DNA of 64,000 nt from JBCCQL01 sp039414355 (GTDB lineage Bacteria > Planctomycetota > Planctomycetia > Pirellulales > Lacipirellulaceae), in the NCBI GenBank assembly GCA_039414355.1, contig JBCDJN010000015.1, positions 1 through 64,000 on the forward strand. The letters run 5' to 3'. Below are positions 50,632-59,526 of the stretch, one piece after another. The notes beneath the pieces were generated by a model. That model was not told the origin of the DNA. It saw only the letters and a list, made by a program, of their open reading frames with translations, and ran no database searches. Every line of letters begins with the position of its first letter. The first letter of the stretch is position 1. The position numbers were made by a program, and so were the translations under genes.

Positions 50632-52803
50632 ATGCGGAGTGCATCTTGGGGCGACGAGAGCGTGCGACGATCGATTCGGACCATGATGGGTATCGCGCTT
50701 GCCACCCTCGGCGCGACTGCCGGGGCCCGAGGCGAGGGCGGCGTTGTCGATAGCGGCTGGGCCGTAGCGACGCCGGCTCAAGAGCCCTCGGTGATCCAAT
50801 CGCAACGCGTGCCCATTCGGCAATTGCTGCCGGGCGACGCCATCGAGCGAATCACCATCCCGCCTCGCCCGCCTCGCACAAAAGGCCCGTCGACCAAGAG
50901 CCCGTCGACCAAACCCCGCGCCACGAATCCTCGCACCACCGCACCACGCACCGCGTCACGCCAGCCGGTGGGCGCCTGGCGGCCACGCGTGCAAGCGGAC
51001 GCCGCGCCCGAAGCCATTGCGTCGCCGGACGCCGCCGAGCCGCGCGATCAGCGTGACATCTCCAGCGCCTTCGCCCTGCCGGGCGAAGTCGTCGACCCGG
51101 CGGACCAACCAAGAGACGCCGCCCCGTCAGCCGACGACGAGCCAGAGGCAGCGGCGACCGAGCCGGTCGAGCCGTCACCGCCGGCCGCAAGCGAACCGGT
51201 TGCCGAAAGCCCTCCTGCCGAGGCGGCGCCGGCGCCAGCCGAAGAAGCCGCGGACACCAAGCCGGCAGACGCGTTGCCGCCGGCTGCGAGAGAACCAGCC
51301 CCGTTCCCGGGCTGGGCGGCCGACCCTTCGCCACCAACTGAAGAAGCTCAGCCTGAAGAGCCTGAGCCCGTCACCACTCCCAGCTCAGAGCCCCCTAAGG
51401 AGTCTCCCGAGCCCAAGGCACAGCCCGAGGCACAGTCCGACACTCCCGCCACTGAGCCGAACATGCTCCGCGGCGGCGAGGAGACCAAGTCGCCGGCCGC
51501 CACGACTGAACCTGAGACCGTGGCGACCCCCAGCGAGGAACCGGCCCCGCGGGTTGAGCCGGCGCCGGAAGAAGACCTGGAACCGATCGTCGAGCCGCCA
51601 AAGATCGGCATCGCCGGCGCCCTTCGGCCCAAATCACCGCCAACCCGTCAACTCACCCGCAGCCAGCAGTACCTGCGCCGGCGGCTGCGGTCGGTCCTGT
51701 CGTACTACTACCGCCGGCCGCTTAACAGCAACGACCACAACTCGTGGGAGGTCATGCACAGCATGCTCTCCTACGGCCTCCACAGCCGCCTGATTGACCG
51801 CACCGCTGGCTCCAAGCCGGTGACCGCCATTGGCTACCTCTGCTTCAACAAGCCGTGCAAGGGCAAGCGGCTGCTGCGTCTTTCGGCCGATGGCAGGCTC
51901 GACGCCGAAGTCGCCTACGGCATTCAGGGCCACCACGGGCAGTTCCTCGCCATGCTCGCCCAGTGCAACGTCAGCCCCGACTACCCGGTGCGGGTGCAGG
52001 ACAAGAAGCTGACCATCCGCGACGTCATCGAGTACGAGAAACGCACCTGCCGTGTGGATAGCGAGCTGAGCTTCAAGCTCATGTCGCTCGCCCACTTCAG
52101 CGATCTGAACGAAACATGGATCGCCGACGACGGCGAGCGTTGGACCGTCTCGCGGCTGATTGACGAGGAGCGGAACCAGAAGATCCGCGGCGCCGCCTGC
52201 GGTGGCACCCACCGGCTGGCCGGGATCGCGTTGGCGCAGCGGATCCGCGTCGCGCGGGGTGAGCCGCTAGACGGGCAGTTCCTGGCGGCCAAGGAGTTCA
52301 CCGACGAGTACGTCAACTACGCCTTCCGCCTGCAGAACCGCGACGGCAGCCTCAGCACGGAATGGTTCCGCGGCCGCGGCGAAGAGGAAGACATCAACCG
52401 CCGCATCCGCACCACGGGCCACCTGCTGGAGTGGCTACTCTACGCCCTGCCGGCAGAGCGGCTCACCGACTCCCGGACCGTCCGCGCCGTGAACTACCTG
52501 ACGAGCCTACTCGCCTCGAACACGGACAACGCGTGGGAAATCGGGCCGCTCTCGCACGCCCTGCACGCGTTGCTGCTGTACGACGAGCGGGTCTTCCAGC
52601 CGCACGACAAGCCGACCCAGGTCGCCGGCAAGCCCCAACGCCCGGCCCCCAAGCTGGCGTACCAGTCCATTGCGGGCAAGGTCTACGGCACCTACCCGTC
52701 TTCGGACGAAGCGGAACGCCTGCGGGAAGAGGCCGCGGCGCCCGGCGGCTTGCGGGGACTCTTCGGCATCGGCCGGGCCAAGCCCGGCAGGCGGTCGCGG
52801 TAG
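50632..52803 (+). CDS. Exported protein with long Pro/Ala/Glu-rich region and alpha-toroid-like C-terminal domain
   Basis: The 723-residue protein starts with a signal-like segment (MRSASWGDESVRRSIRTMMG then IALATLGATAGARG; ATG 50683 or 50686 are alternatives). Residues about 60-330 are a low-complexity region rich in Pro, Ala, Glu and Ser. The conserved part from about 345 has LTRSQQYLRRRLRSVLSYYY, NDHNSWEVMHSMLSYGLHSR, FRLQNRDGSLSTEWF and ARDNAWEIGPLSHAL-like segments (NTDNAWEIGPLSHALHALLL). The repeated Asp-Gly-Ser and helix pairs recall the alpha-toroid (squalene-cyclase-like) fold. Its function is unknown; it may be envelope-associated. The last residues are basic. Confidence 0.7.
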   Translation: MRSASWGDESVRRSIRTMMGIALATLGATAGARGEGGVVDSGWAVATPAQEPSVIQSQRVPIRQLLPGDAIERITIPPRPPRTKGPSTKSPSTKPRATNPRTTAPRTASRQPVGAWRPRVQADAAPEAIASPDAAEPRDQRDISSAFALPGEVVDPADQPRDAAPSADDEPEAAATEPVEPSPPAASEPVAESPPAEAAPAPAEEAADTKPADALPPAAREPAPFPGWAADPSPPTEEAQPEEPEPVTTPSSEPPKESPEPKAQPEAQSDTPATEPNMLRGGEETKSPAATTEPETVATPSEEPAPRVEPAPEEDLEPIVEPPKIGIAGALRPKSPPTRQLTRSQQYLRRRLRSVLSYYYRRPLNSNDHNSWEVMHSMLSYGLHSRLIDRTAGSKPVTAIGYLCFNKPCKGKRLLRLSADGRLDAEVAYGIQGHHGQFLAMLAQCNVSPDYPVRVQDKKLTIRDVIEYEKRTCRVDSELSFKLMSLAHFSDLNETWIADDGERWTVSRLIDEERNQKIRGAACGGTHRLAGIALAQRIRVARGEPLDGQFLAAKEFTDEYVNYAFRLQNRDGSLSTEWFRGRGEEEDINRRIRTTGHLLEWLLYALPAERLTDSRTVRAVNYLTSLLASNTDNAWEIGPLSHALHALLLYDERVFQPHDKPTQVAGKPQRPAPKLAYQSIAGKVYGTYPSSDEAERLREEAAAPGGLRGLFGIGRAKPGRRSR

Positions 52804-52924
52804 GGCGAATCGCCGGCCGTCGACCCACTGGGCCGATCGGTCGTCATTGAAGCGGCAACGGGCGTCCAGTAGATTGACCCTGTCGCTTTGATTTCGCCCC
52901 TTCGCCCTGCCCGTTGGCGGCCCC

Positions 52925-53009
52925 GAGTCCCTCGACGGCCCGCGTCCCTCGACGGCCCGAGTCCCTCGACGGCCTGCGTCCCTAGATGGCCCGCGTCCCT
53001 AGATGGCAC
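52925..53009. repeat. 17-nt tandem repeat (five copies) overlapping the dacZ start codon
   Basis: Five copies of the 17-base unit GAGTCCCTCGACGGCCC or a variant run from 52925 to 53009. In the last two copies TCGACGG is TAGATGG, so each creates an ATG; the one in the fifth copy (53003) is the start of the diadenylate cyclase gene. No Shine-Dalgarno sequence is present. Confidence 0.85.
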
Positions 53010-54025
53010 AGCCCCGCAAGTTTAGCGACCAGCTCCAAGCCTTCTGCGACATGGCCGCCCGGCTTGCCGACCTGCACGGGGCCGAGACCATCCTCTTTTT
53101 GATGGAGCGGCCCTGCGACTGGGACAAGCTGAGCCAGTCCGTGGGCAAGCACAACCTGCTCTTGGCCGCCGACACCGATGAGGTGCTGGCCGGCACCGAG
53201 GAGGGCGACTTCGACACCATCGTCCTCGGTATGCCGGACCAGCCCGTCTACGAGCGACTGACCGAGGCCCTGCTCGACGCGGTGGCGGAGGAGCACCTGG
53301 CGCCCGGCGCCCCGGTCGTGGCTGCCTACTCGGGCTTCGAGGCGGGCGCCATCGATTCGCTCAGCCTGATCCGCCTCGACGAGCACCTCGGCCGGCTCAC
53401 GGTGCGCGACCTCCGGCAGCTCGGCGCGAAGGTGCCACTCGATACGCTCCGCCTCGCCGTGGACCTGGCCGTGGCCATTGGCCGCGAAGGCCGCGAGGGG
53501 AAGATGATTGGCACCATGCTCGTGGTGGGCGACCACCGCAAGGTGATGGACCACTGCAAGCCGATGGGCTTCGACGCCATGCGTGGCTACCCGGCCGCGG
53601 AGCGGAGCCTGACCGATGCGAAGGTCCGCGAGGGCGTCAAGGAGATCGCCCTGATGGACGGGGCGTTCATCGTCTCGGCCAAGGGGACGGTGGTCGCCTC
53701 GTGCCAGCACGTCGCCTCGCCGCCGCAGGAGGGCATCGCGCTGAGCAAGGGCCTCGGCGCCCGCCACTGGGCGGCCGCGCAGATCAGCGCGGTCACCGGC
53801 GCGGTGGCGATCGCCGTGAGCGAGTCGACCGGCACGGTCCGCGTGTTCAAAGACGGCGACGTCGCCCTCCGCATCGAGCCCCTGCGCCGGGCGATGACGT
53901 GGAAGGAGTTCGAGCCGGACCCGCCCGAACGCGATAAGACCCCGCCCAAACCCAAGATGCCCCGCGAGCCCAAGGCGATGAAGGAGAAGGCGCCGAAGGA
54001 AAAGGCCGAGCCGGAGGCAAAGTAG
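53003..54025 (+). CDS. dacZ: Diadenylate cyclase, DacZ-like (N-terminal alpha/beta domain plus DAC domain)
   Basis: The enzyme should make cyclic di-AMP from two ATP. The C-terminal DAC domain (about residues 160-290) has the catalytic DGA at 219-221 (LMDGAFIVSAKG) and GLGARHWAAAQISAVTGAVA, where the usual RHR reads RHW (254-256). The N-terminal 150 residues form an alpha/beta domain like the pyruvate-kinase C-like domain of archaeal DacZ. No membrane helix is present, unlike CdaA. The last 40 residues are a Lys/Pro/Glu-rich low-complexity tail. The ATG lies within the last copy of a 17-nt tandem repeat. Confidence 0.85.
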   Translation: MAQPRKFSDQLQAFCDMAARLADLHGAETILFLMERPCDWDKLSQSVGKHNLLLAADTDEVLAGTEEGDFDTIVLGMPDQPVYERLTEALLDAVAEEHLAPGAPVVAAYSGFEAGAIDSLSLIRLDEHLGRLTVRDLRQLGAKVPLDTLRLAVDLAVAIGREGREGKMIGTMLVVGDHRKVMDHCKPMGFDAMRGYPAAERSLTDAKVREGVKEIALMDGAFIVSAKGTVVASCQHVASPPQEGIALSKGLGARHWAAAQISAVTGAVAIAVSESTGTVRVFKDGDVALRIEPLRRAMTWKEFEPDPPERDKTPPKPKMPREPKAMKEKAPKEKAEPEAK

Positions 54026-54071
54026 CGCTCAGCGAGAAAAAAAGATGGCCCAAGAAAAGCTGGGCCGCCGC

Positions 54072-54098
54072 CTCGCCGAGCGTGCTGCGAGTTTTTTT
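54072..54098 (+). terminator. Possible Rho-independent terminator after dacZ
   Basis: CTCGC (54072-54076) and GCGAG (54087-54091) could pair around a 10-base loop, followed by seven T (54092-54098). The stem is short, but it lies 47 bases after the dacZ stop. Confidence 0.3.
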
Positions 54099-54327
54099 CG
54101 AGCCGATCGAGCCGCCAATCGCCGCGTCAACGGCCATTCGCACGCCAATCATCCGGCTCTAAACGGCGAACGCCGCCCCAGGTTGATGGGCGGCAATTGT
54201 CAACCTATCACGCGGATCGCCAAATCCAAGCACGCTTGTTGAGCGCGCCGTTTTGAACAGGGCGGATGTCAAGTTTGGACAGTTCGCCGGCGGAACCACA
54301 CGCGCTACCGGGGGCGACGCGACAGGC
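54099..54327. other. Intergenic remainder between dacZ and the convergent hydrolase gene
   Basis: Together with the possible terminator, the gap between the two genes is about 300 bases. I see no credible gene, repeat or regulatory site here beyond that terminator. Confidence 0.5.
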
Positions 54328-55392
54328 TCACCGCAGACGCCTGACAGCAAACAGCGCTGCCAGGGCGATCGCCAGGGCTGAGCTGGCGGGCTCGGGGACC
54401 ACGGCTGCGCCGGAAATTGACTCGCCAAAGTTCTCCGCCCAGAGGTCGTAGTCCGCTCGGATGTACTGCTCGCCCAACCCATCCCGCCAAACGGTGTAGT
54501 CCGCCGCGTCGACGACGCCGTCGGCGTTGAAGTCGCCCGGCAACGTCGCCGCTCCAATCCCCAGGTCGCCAAGCCATTCGCCCAAGTAGCGAAGGTGGTT
54601 CAGGTGGTCCTCGGCGCCGGCGCCATCGGCGCCCCAGAGTTCGAAGCCACCCCGCTTGGCCCTGCGGTTGTACTCAAGTGGGCCAAGGCCCGTCTCGCCC
54701 GTTGGCTCGGCCAAGAGGTTCAGGTGCTGCAGCAGCTCATCGCCCGTTTCGCGCGTGCTCTCGTAGGTAAAGGTCAACACCTCCGAGTGCGTGAAGATGA
54801 ATCGCTTGGTTCCGGCGGCGGCCAAATCGGCGAACGACTTGTAGCGGGCCATCTGCGAATCGAGCGCGGTTCCGTCGGACGCGGTTGTCGCGTAGAGCGA
54901 GTCGGCGGCGAGCAACGAATCGATCCTCCCGAGGTACGACCGCGCGGCCAGGATCTCGCGCACGGCGCCGTAGCCGGCGCTAAACGAAGACACCGCCAAG
55001 CCATCCCAGTCAGTCTCGGCGCCGAAGCCGGGCCGCGCCGCCAGGGTTGCACGCGCGTCGTTCAGCAGCTGCTGAAACAGCGACCGATCCTCGAAGGGCA
55101 CACGGTAAGCGCTCGAGAGTCCGCTGTAGTTGACGGTCACAATCGCTGCGTTCAATTCCGCATACGCGGCGTTGTTCCACACCGTCTGCGGATCGCCGTG
55201 GAAGTGCACCAAGAGGTCAACGCCGCCATCGGGCCGTGCTTCAAGCCCTTCGGGCAGGAACAGCCGCCACTGCGACCGGCTTAGGCTCAACGCTTGACCA
55301 CGGGCCGTCGGCAATTGCCCAAACGCCACCGGCGCCAACGACAAGAGCAGGAGGGCGGCGACCGTCGTCAATGTGCCGATTCGAGCATGCAT
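54328..55392 (-). CDS. Secreted alpha/beta-hydrolase-like protein with dockerin-like unit and PEP-CTERM tail
   Basis: A 354-residue exported protein (signal MHARIGTLTTVAALLLLSLA, cut near GQ). The middle is hydrolase-like: GVDLLVHFHGDPQTVWNNAA and a nucleophile-elbow-like VSSFSAGYGA with Ser138. His-containing EDHLNHLRYLGEW follows. Near residue 287 comes GDFNADGVVDAADYTVWRDG, a dockerin-like unit nearly identical to that of the 32641 protein. The tail VVPEPASSALAIALAALF ends in basic residues (VRRLR), a PEP-CTERM sorting signal. An exosortase must be elsewhere. Its substrate is unknown. Confidence 0.83.
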   Translation of the reverse strand: MHARIGTLTTVAALLLLSLAPVAFGQLPTARGQALSLSRSQWRLFLPEGLEARPDGGVDLLVHFHGDPQTVWNNAAYAELNAAIVTVNYSGLSSAYRVPFEDRSLFQQLLNDARATLAARPGFGAETDWDGLAVSSFSAGYGAVREILAARSYLGRIDSLLAADSLYATTASDGTALDSQMARYKSFADLAAAGTKRFIFTHSEVLTFTYESTRETGDELLQHLNLLAEPTGETGLGPLEYNRRAKRGGFELWGADGAGAEDHLNHLRYLGEWLGDLGIGAATLPGDFNADGVVDAADYTVWRDGLGEQYIRADYDLWAENFGESISGAAVVPEPASSALAIALAALFAVRRLR

Positions 55393-55569
55393 GGCGAAGG
55401 CTCAGACTAGCAGCAAGTGCCTCCGCGAGTCCAGCAACCTCAGCTACTCTCACTTGCGCCGGCCGCATGATGGGGGCTGAGGGCTCGATCTACCAAGAGG
55501 AATAGCTGGCTCGGCGTCATTCGATGCGTAACATGGCGTGGCGCCATTCCCGTGCTTCCCGAGGTCCTG

Positions 55570-56814
55570 ATGCTTTCCAGCAACGATGCATCCCAGTTAT
55601 CTCAGCGACTGCCGCGCTTTTCGCTCCGCGGCATTCTCGCTGCGATGGCCGTGGTGGCTGTGCTCGTAGCGCCGATGCGCTGGATGGGCGGCTTTTACGT
55701 CGCGTCGGTCGTGATCTCGCTCGTCACGCTTGCCGCTGTGCTACGCGGCGTGTGGAAGGAGCGGACCATTGGCCCAACGCTCTCGTGCGGCCTGCCGGTC
55801 CTCGCGTCGATCGTCAGCCCGTTCGTAACGACGGTGTTCGTCTTCATCTCGCCCGTCGCCATGTGGCACGCGGGTCTGACGGCATTTGTGCTCATTCTCA
55901 CGCACAACGTCCGCGAAAATACTGCGAGGAGAGCGCTCGCCTGCTGCGGTGTTATGGCGGCAACGTACTTGGTTCTGGGAGGGCTCGCGTGGCAGCGATC
56001 AATCGAGATCGCACGGCTCCGCGACGAGTACCCGATTGTCTCAGTTGCCCATAGGCTGCCGCCCCCCGCACCGCCGGTCGATGAAATCGCCCTCGCCCCG
56101 GAAGTCGATGCTGCTTTGAAGAAGGTTGAAAGGTATCGGCCCTACTACAACACTCGTGTAAGATCGCTCCGAGCATTGCACCAGTGGTCGACGGGTCGCT
56201 TCGTAAGTGCTGCGGGCTTTGGTGTGAGTCGGATGTCGAGTGGCTTCTACGAGTACGCCCTCGTCCCCAATGAAGCAACGAGCAGCTTACCGACGCTGGC
56301 ACTCGACATGAGATCAACGCTCGACGAGAGCATGCGGCACAACCATCGAGACGTCTACGAGCGGTACTTTGACACGGATAGGTTGGGGTGGGTTGAAGAC
56401 GCATCGCACGTTGCCGGTTTCGCCAGCCACGCGTTGCGGTCGCCAACACGCCTCTACCACCCGAACCCTTCGAGCCGTTACTGGCAAGTCACCCGCCTCG
56501 AACTCATTGGCGTGCTCCGTGACCCCGAACCCGTGGTCTACTTGCTGCCCGGGGCGCCGATCATGGATCAGATCGCGAACGCCGAGACGAGGCCACTTGA
56601 TGACTTTGAAGCGGCATCGCTAGAGAAGCTGCAGGCGCAAAGCGACCTTGAGTACGAGATCCCAGCCGAAGGCGGCCTGCGGATGGTGGGCGCCATCCGC
56701 GCCGCGGGCGACTGCTTGAAGTGCCATCAAGCAAAGCGTGGGCAGTTGCTTGGGGCGTTCTCCTACGACCTCAGAGAGATTCTTCCGCCAGCGACGGGTC
56801 AATCACCCCCATAA
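55570..56814 (+). CDS. Membrane protein with C-terminal CxxCH haem-binding motif
   Basis: A 414-residue protein. Four to five N-terminal helices (about residues 20-145) are followed by a polar domain. The C-terminus has MVGAIRAAGDCLKCHQAKRG, with Cys382, Cys385 and His386 forming a c-type haem site as in the sensor domain of the kinase at 22191 (CIDCH). The last part, LLGAFSYDLREI, also resembles that family. The start is ATG 55570, with GAGG about 9 bases upstream; GTG 55552 is possible. The 3' end overlaps glnD by 44 bases. It may be a haem-sensing membrane protein without a kinase output. Confidence 0.68.
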   Translation: MLSSNDASQLSQRLPRFSLRGILAAMAVVAVLVAPMRWMGGFYVASVVISLVTLAAVLRGVWKERTIGPTLSCGLPVLASIVSPFVTTVFVFISPVAMWHAGLTAFVLILTHNVRENTARRALACCGVMAATYLVLGGLAWQRSIEIARLRDEYPIVSVAHRLPPPAPPVDEIALAPEVDAALKKVERYRPYYNTRVRSLRALHQWSTGRFVSAAGFGVSRMSSGFYEYALVPNEATSSLPTLALDMRSTLDESMRHNHRDVYERYFDTDRLGWVEDASHVAGFASHALRSPTRLYHPNPSSRYWQVTRLELIGVLRDPEPVVYLLPGAPIMDQIANAETRPLDDFEAASLEKLQAQSDLEYEIPAEGGLRMVGAIRAAGDCLKCHQAKRGQLLGAFSYDLREILPPATGQSPP

Positions 56815-59440
56815 GCTTCGCCTTGACCTCGGCGAGGCGCTCTTCGCCCGCGGGCTTCGATTCGTCGCGTTCGCTGACATAGAAGACGTCGATCACCTGG
56901 TCCGCGGAGGTGGCGATCTTGGCGAAGCGGATCACCAGGCCCATCTCGTGCACGGCGCTGGCCAGCTCGTAGAGCAGGCCGCGGCGGTCGACGGTGAAGA
57001 CTTCGACGATCACCCACTCGTCCGAGAGCGACGTGTCGATCCGCACCTCGCTCGGCAGGTTGGTGAGCGCCGCCTGGCGGGCGACCTGCTCGGCGCCCCA
57101 GACGCGCGGGAACGCGGGCGGCGTCTCGCTGTCGACCGAGGCGACCATCCGCTGGCAGAGTTCTTCGATCCGCCCCTCGAGCGTGCGGGCGCCCGGTTCG
57201 CCGGCGAGCGGCTCGGAGGGGCCCTCCACGATGTAGCGCAGGACCAGCGTGCCGTCGTGCATCACGGCGGTCTCGGCCGCCAGGATCTGCAGCCGCGCGG
57301 AGCTGAGGGCGCCGGCCATCCGCGAGAAGACACCCCGCCCCACGCCGTCGCGGACGGCGGCGATCAACTCGCTGGTGCCGCCCGTGTGGGGCTCGCCCCA
57401 GGCGTCGACGCCGCTTTCCGGCAAGTCGCGCAGCCGACGCAGCACCCCGGCGACCGCCGCCGGCGGCCGCGAGGTCGTCATGCTCTCGGGCAGCGCCGCG
57501 AAGTAGCGACGCAGCTTGCGGTTCTCGCGGTCCTCAGCGGAGAGCAGCTTCCAAATCGCGGTCCGCATCGCGCTGCGGCGGTCGCCCACTTCCAGCCGCT
57601 TCTGGGGCGAGAGCACCTCCAGCGTGTTGCGGTAGAGCTCGGTGAGCATCTCCACCTTCCACGCGTTGAGCACGCCGGGGCCCACCGCGGCCAGGTCCGC
57701 ACACGTCAGCAGGAACAGCAGGCGGAGGTTCTCTTTGCTGCCAACCTCGCTTGCGAATTCGGCCAGCATCTGCGGGTCTCGCAGGTCGCGTCGGAAGGCG
57801 CGGTGCGACATGGTCAGGTGCTTCAGCACGAGCCACTGGAGCTGCTCGTTCTCGTCGTCCGGCAGGCCGAGCCGGCGAGCGTTGTGGTCAACGATCTTCG
57901 TGCCCAGCACGCTATGGTCTTCTTCGTGCCCCTTGCCCAGGTCGTGCAGCAGCAGCGCGAGGTGCAGCTGACGCTTGCTCCGCAGCGAGCGGTACGCAAC
58001 GCCCACCGCGTCTTCACTCTCGGCGAAGCGTGTCGCCTGGTCCACGGCGCGGATGCAGTGCTCGTCCACCGTGAACTGATGGTACTGGTTGAACTGCAGC
58101 AGGCAGCGGGCGCGGGCGAACTCCGGGATGACCTTTTCCAGCACGCCCAGCTCGTGCAGCCGGCGGAGCAGCTTGCCGAGTTGAAGCGGGTTGTCCATGA
58201 GTTCGAGGAACCGCTCCCGCGACGCGTCGGTGATCTCTGCCGAGTAACGCGGCGCCGACCGGTAGACCAGGTACCACGTGTCTTGATTGATCCGCCGGCC
58301 GGTGAGCCGGGCGAGGTCCACCAGGCGGAGCGCTTCGTCTACGCGGCTGGCGAGCTTCGCCCTGCCGACGGTGGTGGCGGAGATCTCGCGGTCGTCCAGG
58401 CGGTAGTCGCGCTGGATGCTGCGGCCGAAGACCGACCCCAAGGCGGTCGCCACCGCGGGGCGGGGGCTAGAAAGCTCCACCACGCGGGCGGTCAAAAACC
58501 ACACCTGACCCGCGTGACGGAAGTAGTCTTGCATGAACTGCTCGACCGGCAGCAGGCCATCGGCGCCGGGGTAGCCAAACTTCTCGGCGATGCGGACCTG
58601 CTCGCCACGCGTGAGCGCATCGCGCGCGGCGCCGGCGTGGTAGTGCATCTCGGTGCGGACCTTCAGCAGGAAGTCCCGCGAGGTCGTCAGCCGGTGATGG
58701 TCGAACTTGGAGAGCACGCCCTTGGTCCGCAGCAGGTCCAAGTCACTCAGGCCGGTGTGCGCGTACCACAGCCAGCGGAGCAGGTGCACATCCCGCAGGC
58801 CGCCGCGGGAGCGTTTGACGTTGGGCTCGAGCAGGTAGACGGTCTCGCCGTACTTCTGCCGCTCCTGCCGGCGGGCTTCGATGAACTCGTCGCAGAACGC
58901 CTTGGGTCGCCGCTGGACTGCCCGGCGAAACTGTTCGGCAAAGCCGTCAAAGAGCGCCGTGTCGCCGGCCAGGTAGCGGGACTCAACCAGCGACGTGGCG
59001 ATGACCGCGTCGCTCCTGGCCAGGGCGACCGCCTCGCCGGCGGTTCGCAGGCTATGGCCGAGTTGCAACCCGGCATCGAAGATGTCTTGCGTGAGCCGGC
59101 GAGCGAGTTCTTCCGCGCCCGCGCGGGCGCTAGGCTCGTAGAGCAGCATCAGGTCCACGTCGGAGCACGGCGCCATCTGCCGCCGGCCGTAGCCGCCGTG
59201 GGGAATCAGCGAGACCGTGCCGCGGAGTTGGTCGGCCTGGTCACCGGGCAGGTCGGCCAGGGCCGCTTCGAAGAGCGACAGGATCGCCGCGTCGACGGCA
59301 GAAGTAAGCCGCGCACAGACCTGCAGCGGGGGCAGCCCAACCTCATGCTGCGATCGAATCGCTTCGCGGCTCTCGGCCAGCCGCTCGCGGGCCTCGAGCA
59401 CATGCCGACCAAGTCGCGTGCTGGAAGACGCCGCAGCCAA
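56771..59440 (-). CDS. glnD: Bifunctional uridylyltransferase/uridylyl-removing enzyme GlnD
   Basis: GlnD attaches UMP to PII when glutamine is low and removes it when glutamine is high. The 889-residue protein has the nucleotidyltransferase motif HGGYGRRQMAPCSDVDLMLL (catalytic Asp94 and Asp96). An HD domain follows near residues 440-560 (HQFTVDEHCIRAV, LALLLHDLGKGHEEDH). Two C-terminal ACT domains include VIVEVFTVDRRGLLYELASA. Its substrate, PII (glnB), is 86 bases upstream, and Tyr51 of PII is intact. Confidence 0.95.
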   Translation of the reverse strand: MAAASSSTRLGRHVLEARERLAESREAIRSQHEVGLPPLQVCARLTSAVDAAILSLFEAALADLPGDQADQLRGTVSLIPHGGYGRRQMAPCSDVDLMLLYEPSARAGAEELARRLTQDIFDAGLQLGHSLRTAGEAVALARSDAVIATSLVESRYLAGDTALFDGFAEQFRRAVQRRPKAFCDEFIEARRQERQKYGETVYLLEPNVKRSRGGLRDVHLLRWLWYAHTGLSDLDLLRTKGVLSKFDHHRLTTSRDFLLKVRTEMHYHAGAARDALTRGEQVRIAEKFGYPGADGLLPVEQFMQDYFRHAGQVWFLTARVVELSSPRPAVATALGSVFGRSIQRDYRLDDREISATTVGRAKLASRVDEALRLVDLARLTGRRINQDTWYLVYRSAPRYSAEITDASRERFLELMDNPLQLGKLLRRLHELGVLEKVIPEFARARCLLQFNQYHQFTVDEHCIRAVDQATRFAESEDAVGVAYRSLRSKRQLHLALLLHDLGKGHEEDHSVLGTKIVDHNARRLGLPDDENEQLQWLVLKHLTMSHRAFRRDLRDPQMLAEFASEVGSKENLRLLFLLTCADLAAVGPGVLNAWKVEMLTELYRNTLEVLSPQKRLEVGDRRSAMRTAIWKLLSAEDRENRKLRRYFAALPESMTTSRPPAAVAGVLRRLRDLPESGVDAWGEPHTGGTSELIAAVRDGVGRGVFSRMAGALSSARLQILAAETAVMHDGTLVLRYIVEGPSEPLAGEPGARTLEGRIEELCQRMVASVDSETPPAFPRVWGAEQVARQAALTNLPSEVRIDTSLSDEWVIVEVFTVDRRGLLYELASAVHEMGLVIRFAKIATSADQVIDVFYVSERDESKPAGEERLAEVKAKLMGVIDPSLAEESL

Positions 59441-59526
59441 ACCGTCCTCGGTGCAAGAGTGGGGCGACAGGGTCGGCGACAGCGGCCGATCCCTGGGCGC
59501 CGAGCCCGGGCGCCAGACGGCGCGGG

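Noticed and set aside
52925..53009. CRISPR array
   Set aside because: The 17-nt units are directly adjacent without spacers, and no cas gene is nearby.
53766..53771. Inactive diadenylate cyclase because RHR reads RHW
   Set aside because: The DGA motif and glycine-rich loop are intact, and variation in the third residue occurs in the family as far as I recall; loss of activity cannot be concluded from this.
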